NCBI GenBank assembly: GCA_902806575.1
Contig: CADCXD010000006.1
Coordinates: 992,001-1,056,000, forward strand
Length of the DNA stretch: 64,000 nt
DNA from: Jackrogersella multiformis
Lineage: Eukaryota; Ascomycota; Sordariomycetes; Xylariales; Hypoxylaceae
Direction of reading: 5' to 3'
Below the pieces are notes generated by a model. It was not told where the DNA came from and did not search any database. It saw nothing but the letters and a program-made list of their open reading frames with translations. Positions 47,584 to 58,929 of this stretch are shown piece by piece (position 1 is the first letter of the stretch; each line of letters starts with the position of its first letter). The translations under genes were made by a program, and so were the position numbers.

Positions 47584-49112
47584 AATGGAAACTTGAGACT
47601 AAAATGATTATGGGATGTACTTATAGACATCTTAACATGTGCCTAAGGAGCTAGATACCTACCTAACCTAGGTAATGTACTTGTTATTGATAAGGTCGAG
47701 CGAGGTCGGCGAGGGTCACGTGCCTACTAATGAATAATACAAACCGTAAACTAAGTGAATATACCCTTCTTTTATCCTGGAACTAGATAACCCACCTCCA
47801 TGCCTAGGAAAAGATAGTAGTATTGTATTACAAATTAAGTCGATATCGGGCTATGATTACCATTTACTAAAACTACCGGCCGCACTCACCGGTGCTCTTT
47901 AGGATTTCAAGACGTATGCTAAGAACCTTGAAAGATTTCATAGTATACGGTCTTCGAAATTTAAATAAGAAAGTGTTAGATGTTTAAATTCTAAACTTAT
48001 AGATTTTTGGGGGGGCCTTAGGGGGATGTCTAAACCTTCTATATTAGGTACAGATAGATAGTCTGGATAGTAAATAAAAAGGGGGCAATTGCCTAGGTAA
48101 TCACAGAAGAACCAATTTATGCATCCACCCACGGCTGACTAGCCCTGAAGAGTAGCTGATTTTTATTTTCGTGAGAATGAAGCTTGTCCCTAAGATTCTA
48201 GCTTCCGACTTTACTGTCGTTATATCGCGTTGGCGGTAAAGCTGGAAAGGCTTCTTAAGAGATTACCATGAGCCTCATGCTTATCTTCTGGCTCATGCGT
48301 TGACATAACCACCATCAGGTCGAGACATATCATGGAGGCCCTGGTCAATATTGCATGCGTAATTTCAGAAGGTATCCTCTTCATTGGTTCGTTGGCTGTG
48401 TGATGGACCACCTGGGGCTGAACTCCCTTGACCCGCCCGGCTTTCATAACTAGGCTGCCAGGTTATTTTCAACGACCTGTTTACATAGTACAGTGCTATA
48501 CAATGTTAAATAACCAGCAATAAGTCTTAATGTATCAGGGAGAATGCTAGATATGCTCACCAATTCAATACCATTCATTAGGTCTATATTTACGAAAGGT
48601 CGACACGTATGTATAATGTGCCGAGAATCTTAGCGTCGCTTTCATGGAGTCCGAGCTAATAGTTATCGGGGGCAGAAAAAATAAAAATCTCGTTTATCGC
48701 GATTCGCGAAGGTGCCGCTAATAACTTCCCCCAACGGCTAGCGGCTATGTAAAACCTCTCTAGCTATCAGCTTTTCCCCTGACCGAGCAGAATGGCGTCC
48801 TTGTGTGCGCTTGGCAAACGCTATTAGTGTTCAGCTGTCAGGGGTATAGCGCTTCGTGACAAGGGCACGTAAATTCTTCATCGAGGAGTAGAGATCGCCC
48901 GGGAAGACTTGTAAAGCCGTGAATGGTATAAAATACGCCTGGATAGCTATCCGCGGTGATCGCAATGCTTGATTCTTGAATGGGATCCCGAGCTACTGTC
49001 CTTCCGGCCCCCCTGTGTTGTCTGGTTTTGCGCGCCTGTGTTCTTGTAGTGCATCCACGCCTCTCGCGATTTTTCTTCTACCTTTGTGGTTGAGTATGAA
49101 GAAGTAGTGACA
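47584..49112. other. Intergenic region, no gene recognised
   Basis: About 1.5 kb. Frames at 47938-48132 and 48220-48447 show no motif. ACCTAGGT-like motifs lie near 47666 and 48093. A TATA-like site at 48927 belongs to the next gene. Confidence 0.55.
48927..48933 (+). promoter_or_regulatory. TATA-like element upstream of the Cys-rich membrane protein
   Basis: TATAAAA lies about 180 bp before the ATG at 49113. Confidence 0.4.
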
Positions 49113-51229
49113 ATGCGTCAGATACAGTCGCTACTGATTTGGGCATGCTTGAGTGCATCGCTTGTGGGTGCGGAGGAAATCGTTTATGTTACCGATCTCT
49201 CGATTTTCACTGTTCTAGTAAGTTGGTTTCACTTAATGACAAAGTTAGCAAACTACGTGTTCCGGTATTGGTTTATATTCCTTCTATGTTCACGGGGACC
49301 GTCAAAGGCCTCGAGAATGTGAAAATTAAAAAGGCAGGACGAAACTGGGGGAAACACAAGAGATCCACGATACTGCGATAGGCCTTGCACGTCACGATAT
49401 ATAGCCTGGAAGATAGCCGGACGCTTTAAACTGATGCAAATTGTGACAGGCCCCTTGCGCCGCCGCGGCCATATCGGCAAACGTCCAGTCGCAGACATAC
49501 GAAAACTGCCCGGAAGCAGTCACCGATCTCCAATCTTGTGTCTGTACGAAGAATAATAACTTCGCTTCGATATCGACAGGAATCTCTAAGTCAGTTAGCT
49601 ACAGCTGTGGCTCAACTGCGTCTGCAGACCAAGCAAGTGCGGCCAGTGTTTTCGAAGCCTACTGCAACCAAGCCTCGATCACGCCGTTCCCAACTCCCTC
49701 CTATGCAGTTACGCAATATATCACCGATTTCCCAGCATGGCAGGAACTCGCACCTTGTGCCGCCCAAGGTTTATCCTACATCGTCCAGTGAGTTTCTGTT
49801 TCCTCGTGGTCCCTATTCTACATTAACGAAATCTTTTCTAACTGTCTCCTAGGAGTATGGTGAGTTTGAACTAGGTATCAATATACTTGTCGTCCAGTCT
49901 AATATAGAGGGTAGACATATGCTTTGTGTCCGGCCGAACCAAGTCTTCTCGCAACGTGTGTATGCGACAAGAATCAGAATTCTCTGCTTGCTAGTCAGGG
50001 CATTAACACGTCGGTGAAATACTCATGTTCATCCCACACTGCGGATATCGATTCGGCACAGGCGGTATTCGCTGGCTACTGTGGGCTCGTAAAAGGAACG
50101 ACATCTTTCCCGACGACCGCGGAACCACCCGGCGACAGTAAGTTGCGTTTCAGCTCTTTCTACATACTTGGGAAATTAGCTGACCTACCTAATAGTGACG
50201 TACTATATCACTGCACTGCCCGAATTTAGCTCACTGGCCCCTTGTGCACGGTCCGCGGTATCATATGGAGTGCTGAGTGTAAGACCGCGAGCTCTCCATA
50301 GTGATTTAAATACTGACAATTTCGCTAAAGCAAACCTATGATCTCTGTCCTCCAGGCCCAGAAGCTCTTGCCTCGTGTGCCTGTATTAAGAGCGGCATGT
50401 CTGGTTACGTCAGTAATCAGGTTGTGTCGGATGTGAAATACTCCTGCGATTCGACGGCAACCGAAGACGTTAGTTCTGCTGTAAAGGTTTTCGAATTGTA
50501 CTGCAGTGCTGCTAAGGGATTGGCAACTCCTACGGGGGTCACCGAATCAGGTAGGCCTACTGCTAAACCCAGTCATCCTTCCCTCTAATGATAGTTGTGA
50601 TAGTGCAAGAAACAACTGCTACCGGGCAGAGCGCGACGTCCGGACCCAAGGAGACCGGGGCTATCAGTGGTTCTACGGCTTCTGAAGGTCCTCTGGAATC
50701 TGGTGTGTCTAATGGAGGGTTAAGCACCAATTCAACTAGAAAGTCGAATACAGGGACAATTGTGGGGGCTGTGGTTGGCGTTGTAGCTGGCCTTGCGATT
50801 CTGGCCCTGGTAGCCTTCTTCTTTTGGCGGCGGTCGCGACATAATCAAGGCCATGACCAGGCAGCGATACTTACTTCTGACCCTGAAAATTCCGGCAAAC
50901 TTGAGCTTGACGGCAGCATAGCTGCTCCTTTACCGACAGCTAGCCCCGACTCGAGCACGCTGAAAGGACAAGCAGTAACCCGCGGTGAAAACGTATCTCC
51001 AGTCTCTGTCCCCAGCTCACTGAATACATCGGAGCTTCAGGGTCACGGACCTTATAGTCCACAGGAAGCATATGGCCAACCGGTATACGAAGCGCCGGGT
51101 CAGTATAGACCACAGGTGTACGAGGCGCAAGGGCAACCCAGATCGGAGCTTCAGGGTATGGGCTGGCAATCTGGACCTGTGAACGAATTTCACGAAATGG
51201 ATAGTGAACATCGAAGACAACAGTCATAA
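49113..51229 (+). CDS. Membrane-anchored protein with three tandem Cys-rich domains (7 exons, one 7-nt microexon)
   Basis: Exons 49113-49217, 49450-49787, 49853-49859, 49915-50137, 50196-50278, 50331-50550 and 50604-51229 give 533 residues. Residues 1-20 form a signal peptide (MRQIQSLLIWACLSASLVGA). Three repeats of about 95 residues follow, each with the pattern LAPCA, V-x-S-x-TY-x-x-CP, SC-x-C, Y-S-C, VF-x-x-YC, so eight Cys per repeat are probable. The spacing is reminiscent of CFEM-like extracellular domains but not a clear match. A Ser/Thr/Gly-rich stalk leads to one membrane helix (TIVGAVVGVVAGLAILALVA) followed by FFFWRR, and a cytosolic tail rich in Pro, Gln and Tyr. This is the layout of a fungal cell-surface sensor or adhesin. 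Exon 3 is only GAGTATG; it is required to keep frame and to supply the conserved QSMTY. Confidence 0.82.
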
Positions 51230-52216
51230 GGTGTTTACTGGATATAATGTTGCTGAGAATATATGTAGAGATTTGACTTATATCGTCGTAAGTGCGGTGA
51301 GAGGACTGGTATATTGTACGATGAGAATGAAGTTATACCCATTTAGAATATGTTTGGAGAGAAAGTAGCAGGGTGTATGGATGTATTTAAAGAATCTAAT
51401 TTAGAGGTTCCTCGCTTCCCAAGTTGATAATTAAGTTGAAGTCTTTACAGTCTTACATACCTAGGTACTGTAGTATGTATGGGGATAATGGTTGTTGTAT
51501 TTTCAAGGTTTTAAGCTTCAGGCAAAACACAGAATCTCACTTAAACACTCTTGATTACATAAGTTGCCCCACAGTGCCTACAATAAACGGGGGTTGTAAC
51601 AGTCTCCAGGTTTTGGGAGGTACCTAGGTACGTACTTAAGTACGCTAGGTGGTCAAAGCTCCTTGAGCTGATCATTTTAGGTTAGGCTCGAAATTGCAGA
51701 AAAGCAGAGAGTGATTGTACTTCGTACCAGTGTAACAATGAACAACAGGGAAGAGGGTGCTAGCTTCGTCGCGCCTTCCACCGAAAACAGTTACTTTCAG
51801 GTCAGTTCAATCCTGACATTTCTTTGTGAAGGGAAAGAAAAGCATCATCTTAACATCTTAACATCTTTTTCACACTCTGATGAATCTTTCATCACCACCA
51901 ACACCGACCCTCCTTCAAAACCCTTCGATGATTTAATCGATTGATTGAACGATCTATTGATCCACCTTAATCATTTCGACCCTAATTCACTCCTTGTCTG
52001 GATTCCCAAGGTTCTCTTGTCATTTTTTTCTCTTAGTTGTCACACCTCTGGTGATTTTCGCACTTACTTTCTCTACGCGATCGCGACTTGTCAACCACGG
52101 CAGTTCTAATCACGAAGCCTGCGATATTAGAATCGATATATCTACGCGAGCATCATCCCATCAATTTACCCAATTAGTTTTTCTGATGGCCAGATCTCAA
52201 TCGGGTACTTGACACG
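51230..52216. other. Intergenic region upstream of mlp1
   Basis: About 1 kb. ACCTAGGT copies lie near 51463 and 51622. Pyrimidine-rich leader sequence lies at about 51860-52060. No gene recognised. Confidence 0.6.
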
Positions 52217-55200
52217 ATGGCAGCTGCGGAGGTTGATCTTGGCTACCTAGCTACTCATCTGGGTCTGCCCGAGGTGAACCTCACAACTGTTGCCACAGAT
52301 CCTACAACCGACCTTGTCAGAATCATTTTGTCCGCTGTTGCCGCTAAAGGCCATGAATATGATGCATTATTCACTCATAAACTTCAGTTAGAGGTTGAGC
52401 TTGAAACCTCCGTACGTAGTGCCGAAGCACAACGCGACGCCAGCAACGAAACCGCCAAAAAGGCACTCAAGGATGTCGAGGAGCTTCGCCAGAAGCTCAA
52501 GGACGAAGGTATGTGTACTTGCCCCTGTAGCTGCGCGTCGATTTTTATAAATACTCATGCCGATACACAGAGACTACACGCCAGACGCTAGAAAACGAGC
52601 TGCAGTCCATCAAATCGTCTAGCTCTACCTCACAATCCGAGATCGATAAACTCCGCGCGCGTGTCGCATCCTTAGAAACTTCGAGTCGAGAGTCGCTTGC
52701 GATCATCGATACCAAGAATTCCGCAAACGAGACGTTGTCTCGCGAACTACAGGCTCAACATCAGAAAAACATCAAATTAAACCAGGAAATCACAGCCTTG
52801 CAGCAATCCGTCCAGAATGCAAACAACACATCAAACACCTCGAAGTTTAGGGAGCAGTCGTTGCAGCAACAGCTGCAGCTGGCTCAGAGCAGTGCCGACT
52901 TCTTCGAGAAGGAGCTCAAGAACAAATCTGCCGAAGCGCTCAAATACCGAAAAGAGAAGGGCGCGCGTATTGCTGAGCTGCAGCGCCTCAACGACGATGC
53001 TACATCTAACATAGAATCCCTCAAGCGAAGCGAACAGGCACTTCGCCAGCGTCTCGATGAAGCACAAAAAAAGGCAGATGATTCTCTTACTAAAATTCAG
53101 CAGCTACAAGAAGCTGCAGGTCGTAGGGAAGAGGATTATCGCCAAGAATGTGACGGTCTACGGCGACTGGTCGACTTGAAAGAGCAACAGACTGTCGCCT
53201 ACAAGAAGCGAGTCCAGGAAGTCGAGGCGAGAGAGGAGCAGGTGAAACGGGAATGTGAAGAGACCATCCGCCGAATTAGCGAAGAACTTGCGAGGGCCAA
53301 CTCAGATAAGGAAGAACTTTCTCAGGCGATCGAGTCCCTTCGAGACGAGGTAGGCCGTCTCGAGGCTATGGTTGCCGGGGGCAGCCCAAGACAACCTGGA
53401 TCTACACCACAGACCCCAAGGCCTTTGAACGGATCACTCTACCGGTCGGGCTCGCCTTTTGCAACACCGGGTTCCACACGAAAGACGCTCTCGACGACCC
53501 AGATGATGGAGGATTTCTACAAGGTCAAAGGACAGCTGAACGCTGAAAAGCTTCGCAGTAGCAATCTCGCAAAGGAATTGGACGATGTTATTGACCAACT
53601 AGAAGCCAAGCGTCCAGAGCTCGAGGAACTTCAGGCCGACAACGAACGACTGCAAGAGGAAATGAAGACCATGTCCCATCTTTCGGATGAGAGCTTCAGA
53701 GAGCGCGATGTGGCTAAAAAGGCAGCGCGCAAGGCTGAGGCAGCTGCGGCGGATGCTGAAAAGCGAAATACCCTTCTACAGTACGAAGTGAAGAGTCTTA
53801 GTGCCCAGATCCAGATGTTGACTTTCAACGTGCATTGTCTCGAGACGGGCCTGGACCAGCTCAGCTCTGACGAACGATTGATCCTGCAAAAGTTGGAGAG
53901 GGGTCAAATCAATGACCAGATAGGTGATGAGGAGTCGAATGCCCATACCTCAATCCTAGAACGCCTTGTTGTCTTCAAGAACATCAAGGAACTTCAAGGA
54001 CGGAACGAGCAACTCCTTCAAGTCACCCATGAACTTGCCGAGAAGATGGAAAATGAAGAGGCAATTACGGCAAAGAGTCAAGCGATGGAGGACCATAAGG
54101 AGCGCATTCGATTAGAGCAGGAACTAGAAGTCTTCAGGGATACCCTCAGAGGCTTCCAGGTCAAGACTGAATCGATTACTAAGGAGCGAGACATGTTCCG
54201 ACGCATAGTCGAATCACGGGCATCTGCCGACGAGATGGCGTCGGCATTAGGTCGATCAACACAAGACGGCATCTTTGCTAGCATCGAACACAACTCTGCC
54301 GCAAACGACGACACATCGGATTATACTACTCTACTCCGAGATCTTCAACAAAATTTCGATTTCTACCGAAATGAGCAGACTACTGATCGGAAGACAATAA
54401 AAGAGCAGCTAGAAAAACTTTCTGCGGAGAGAAACTCCCTCCAAGCGGAAGTTTCCAAGTTGCACAGTCAGCTTTCGCTTGCGTCAGAGCGCTATGAAAT
54501 CCTTCAGTCAAATCTTACAGCCTTGCAAAGCGAGAACAAGGAGCTGCAAAGGAGAAACCAAACCATGTCAGAGTCTGCTGCTAAGCAAGACATCCGGACG
54601 CAGCAAGTGGCTGAAGACCTAGTCGAGGCGAGAGGGTTGCTTGAGAGCATGCGTAGCGAAAATGCGAACCTGAAAGCTGAGAAAACCCTCTGGAAGAATA
54701 TACAGGATCGATTGAGCCAGGACAACGAGAGTTTAATGCAGGAGAAGTCCCGTTTGAACGGTTTAATAGCCACGCAGCAGACTCTTCAGAATGAACGCGA
54801 ACTAAGTGAATCCGAGACCAAGCGACGCCTCCAGTCTCAAATCGATTCTTTGGAGGCCGATCTCAATACGACTAAGCGCAAGTTAGTCGAGGAAATCGAA
54901 GAGGCAAAGAAGGGGCAGCTCCGGAAGGAATATGATGGACAGCAGTTCCAGAAACGAATAGATGAGCTTATGACAAATCTTGGTCAGATTCGCGAAGAGC
55001 TTGTCGGTACGAAGACTAGCCGAGATCATCTCCAGAGCAGAGTTGATGAGCTTACTATTCAACTACGAAGTGCAGAGGAGCGCGCAGAGAGACTGCAACC
55101 AAGGCCCACGCCGAGACCGGGATCCATCGTTCCCACCCCGGAGCAAAACACGACGCAAGCTGACTCGGATGAGCGTATCCAAGATCTGATCTATGAGGTG

Positions 55201-58200
55201 GCTGATCTCAAGCGTGACCTAGAGCTGACAAAGTCACACCTAGAGAACGCCCAGGCACAAGTAGAGAGATACAAGGAATTGAGCCAATCATCAGAAGAAG
55301 AACTTGAGAGAATGAATTCCGCACAAGAGCAATACCAGCAAGAGATGGACGCGGCAGTATCGGCCAAGGATACTACGATTAAGGAACTCGAGCAACGGGT
55401 AGAGGACTTATCCACCGAACTGGCAAGATCTAACGGCGAATTGTCAACTCTGCGCGACTCCCAAGCCGAGGTCGCGAAGCGATTCCAAGATGAAAGGGCC
55501 ATCCTAGACGAGGAAATTAAGCGACTAAAAGATGAGGAGGAAAGGTACACAGTTTCTTCACAATTTCATCAACAGGATCTCCGCGCGCAGGCTGAGATTG
55601 CAGCGAATGCACAACATGCATATGAGAACGAAGTTATGAAGCACGGAGAAACCGCAACGTCACTCTCTAACTTGCGTGGCGAGTTCAACCATTTGAAGAC
55701 GTCAGCAGCAACCTGGAAAGCAGAAGCCGAATCGGCGAAGGCCACACTGCTCCAGAACGAAAGCTCTTGGGACGAACGGCGACAGAGGTTCGAACGAGAA
55801 ATATCGGAACTACGTGCTCGCAGAGACGATGCCAACGGGCAGAATAAGTTACTTCACCAGCAGCTAGAAGATGTGACAAAGCAGGTTTCGGCATTGCAGC
55901 AGAGTCGAGCTTCGACTGATGAGACCCTAGACACCATCGCTGCGCAACCTAGCAGTTCAGATACAGATAAGTTCCGAGAACTGAGCAACTATCTTCGTCG
56001 CGAGAAAGATATTGTGGAGGTACAATACGACCTCAAGGTACAAGAGTCAAAACGATTACAGCAACAACTTGAGTATGCGCAGTCACAACTCGACGAGGCC
56101 AGACTCAAGCTTGAGCAAGAACGTCGTTCGCAGGGCGATGGTGATCGCAGCTCTATAGCCCATAAGGATCTTATGAGCAAGCTTGAAGAACTCAACCTTT
56201 TCCGGGAGAGCAGCGCTGCTTTGCGGACAGAGGCTCGTCAAGCACAGGCCCAGCTGGCCGAGAAAACTGCTAGAATCTCGGAGCTAGAATCAACTATTCA
56301 ACCGCTCGAGGCCCAGGTCGAAGAACTTCAGAGTCAACAAACCTTCAGGGAGGCGGAAGTAAAACAGCTTCACGAGGACCGAGATCGTTGGCAGAAGCGA
56401 ACCGAAGACATCCTTTCAAAACATGGCAGGACTGATCCAGCGGAGGTTGAAGAGCTCAAGCAGATGGTTGCAAAACTTGAATCGGAGCGAAATTCTCTGC
56501 AGGAATCTGAGGCAACTCTCAGGGACACAGTGCAAGGGCTTGAGCGGGATTTGAAGGATAAAGAAGCTACATGGTCAACAACAAGGGAAAAACTTGTCAG
56601 TCAGGCCAAAGAGCGATCTAGGAATCTTAGCAACGCCAAGGCCGAAGTAGTAGCTGAGAGAGACAAGCTACAGACAAGAGTCGCCGAAGTTTCTGACCAA
56701 CTCTCAACAACGCAAGAAGAGCTAGAGCAGTCCAAGAAGGCAAGACTTGGCTTAGAGGAGCAGATCAACAGCTTCAAACGTCAAGTTGAGGCGCTTCAAA
56801 ATGAGGCGCAAAATAATTCTACCGTCTCTGCCCCGGTAGATACATCTAACACCCAGGCTCTGTCTGCTTTGCAAAATCAATTGGCCGAGGTCCGCGCGGA
56901 GTTAGATAACGTTTCGTCGCAGAAGGTCACTGTCGAGCAAGAATTGCAAAGTGCCCGTAATGAACTAAACTCGGCGATTGCCGAACGAGACCGGGCGATT
57001 GCCGATGCGCAGGCTCGAGCGACGAATGGCGACACCGTTATGGAGAACGGGACTGGTGTATCAGAAGAGAGACCGTTGACGACACCGCTATCCGACGAAG
57101 AACGTAAGGCGCTTGAAGGGAAGATCTCAGAGGCAGCAGTTAAAGCTGCTGAATGGGAAGCGAAAGTTAAAGAGTTAGAGGAAAAGCAGGACCAGATTGT
57201 TAAGACGAGAAGCGACAAGATGAAAGAGGCTTTGAACAAGCGTCTAGCTGATTATAAGACTCAGATGGAAGAAGAAAGAGCCCAGATGAAACTCGATACT
57301 GAGAAACTTGAGTCTGACTTCAAGCTTCGTATGGAACAAGAACGGAGAATTTGGGAGCTGGAACACGCCAATGGTCCGAACGACGCCAAGCCACCCGCTA
57401 CTCCTGCTCGACAGCACCCCTCCGAGACTCCAGCAGGGACACCTACGACCTTGGTTGGTGATCTGAGTGGACTAAACGATAAAGAGATTAGGGATCTCGT
57501 AACCAACAACGCTACGCTCAAGAGCATAATTCAGAATAATATCAAGAACAAACTCGCGATCGAGACCAAGAAAGTGCGTGAGGAACAGGAGAAAGTATTG
57601 AAAGCGGAGTGGGAACAGAAGGTCGCCCAGGCCCGCGAGCAAGCTACTGCGCTAGCTACGTCAAAGAGCAATCTCAGACTCAACATGACCGAGAAAAGGG
57701 GGCAGGTTGCTGCCGCCAAATTGACTGTCGTGGAGACTGCTGCTAAGGATACACCACAGCGACCTGTTGGAGAGGTCTGGGAGATCGCAAAAGACGCAAA
57801 GCCACCACCGCCACCCCCCAAGCCACCAGTTGTTGCAGAATCTCTAGCTGCCTCAACGACGGCGAACGCTTTACCAAGTACGTCATTTCACCTAACCCCC
57901 CGAGAAATTGCAATTTTTACTAACATCTATTTAGCTCCTAGCACCCTACCTACGACTACTAATGCGGGCAAGCAGGAAGCGATCGCTGCTCCTACTAGTG
58001 CTATCCCCAAGCTAGGGATGGTATCAAATAACCCATCATTGCCAAGCAATCCCTTCGCGACTACTAAGCAAGAACAGCCAGACTTGGCATCTGTAGCTTC
58101 AAATCCCTTCGCCCAACAGGCAGGGTCCCACCCGGGATCGATCCCATCGCAACCTTTAAGTCAATCTATGGTAGCATCATCACAGCTTCCGGCAAAGGTC

Positions 58201-58428
58201 ACGGGTCTTCCAATGCCGACAGCGGGTACTCGCAAGCCGAGCGGACCTAATCAGATGCGTGGTGGTGCTCGCGGCGGGGCAGCAAACCGTGGAGGTCGTG
58301 GGGGTGCGCAAGGTCGGACTAGTCTCAATCCTTCAGTTGATAATTTCCACCCTGGCAACAAACGGCCTCGGGGGGATTCGGATATAGGAAACGGTGCAAA
58401 GAGGCCACGGGGTGGCGGTCCGCACTAG
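52217..58428 (+). CDS. mlp1: Mlp1/TPR-type nuclear-basket nucleoporin
   Basis: The ATG at 52217 starts exon 52217-52508. Intron 52509-52570 (GTATGT donor, CACAG acceptor) joins to exon 52571-57877, and an in-frame intron 57878-57934 (GTACGT donor, CTAAC branch, TTTAG acceptor) precedes exon 57935-58428. The spliced product is 2030 residues. About residues 60-1650 are almost unbroken heptad coiled coil rich in Glu, Gln, Lys and Leu, with the TPR/MLP1 landmark around KLRSSNLAKELDDVIDQLE. The last 300 residues are disordered, with Pro runs (PPPPPPKPP), NPFA repeats, an RGG/GGR box and a basic KRPRGD...KRPRGGG end that probably serves nuclear import or RNA binding. Mlp1/TPR forms the filaments of the nuclear basket and retains unspliced mRNA. 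Length is typical of the family (about 1900-2100). Confidence 0.94.
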
Positions 58429-58929
58429 TACCACAGTTCTCTCTACCAAGCGGAAGAATTATCTGAGAACCCTAACAAACTTTTGTTCCCATACTTGTAC
58501 ATCAACAGTTCCGTGGATCATATTTAATAGGCACCCCGAATTATGAACGAGGTGGTTATGGCTTTTATTGATAGCTATTTCATTGCTTTAGCTGGAATGG
58601 AGGTTTGGCCAGGTCAGGGCCGGAAAATGAAGGCGTTGGCATTATGTAGCTTTGAACCCTGCGGCATTAAGGCTATGAATAGTACGCATCATCTCTTTTG
58701 TGCAAATGTCTCGCATGGTCTAAAGACTGTTCCTAATTAAGCCTCAGTATATGTGCGGCTGTGGTTGTTTCCAAGCTTCTTGCATCAGATGAAGTGTAAG
58801 CATGAAATCCAACATCGGGGAAGAGTTACAATACAAGTATCTATGGATACCTCTATTTCAAGTAGCACGAATTGATGAATACCTATCTAAAGTACTAGAA
58901 AATATCAAGAAATCCAAGTCCACGTAACC
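58429..58929. other. Convergent intergenic spacer
   Basis: 500 bp. The plus-strand frame 58543-58740 has no family features. It holds the 3' ends of the flanking genes. Confidence 0.6.
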
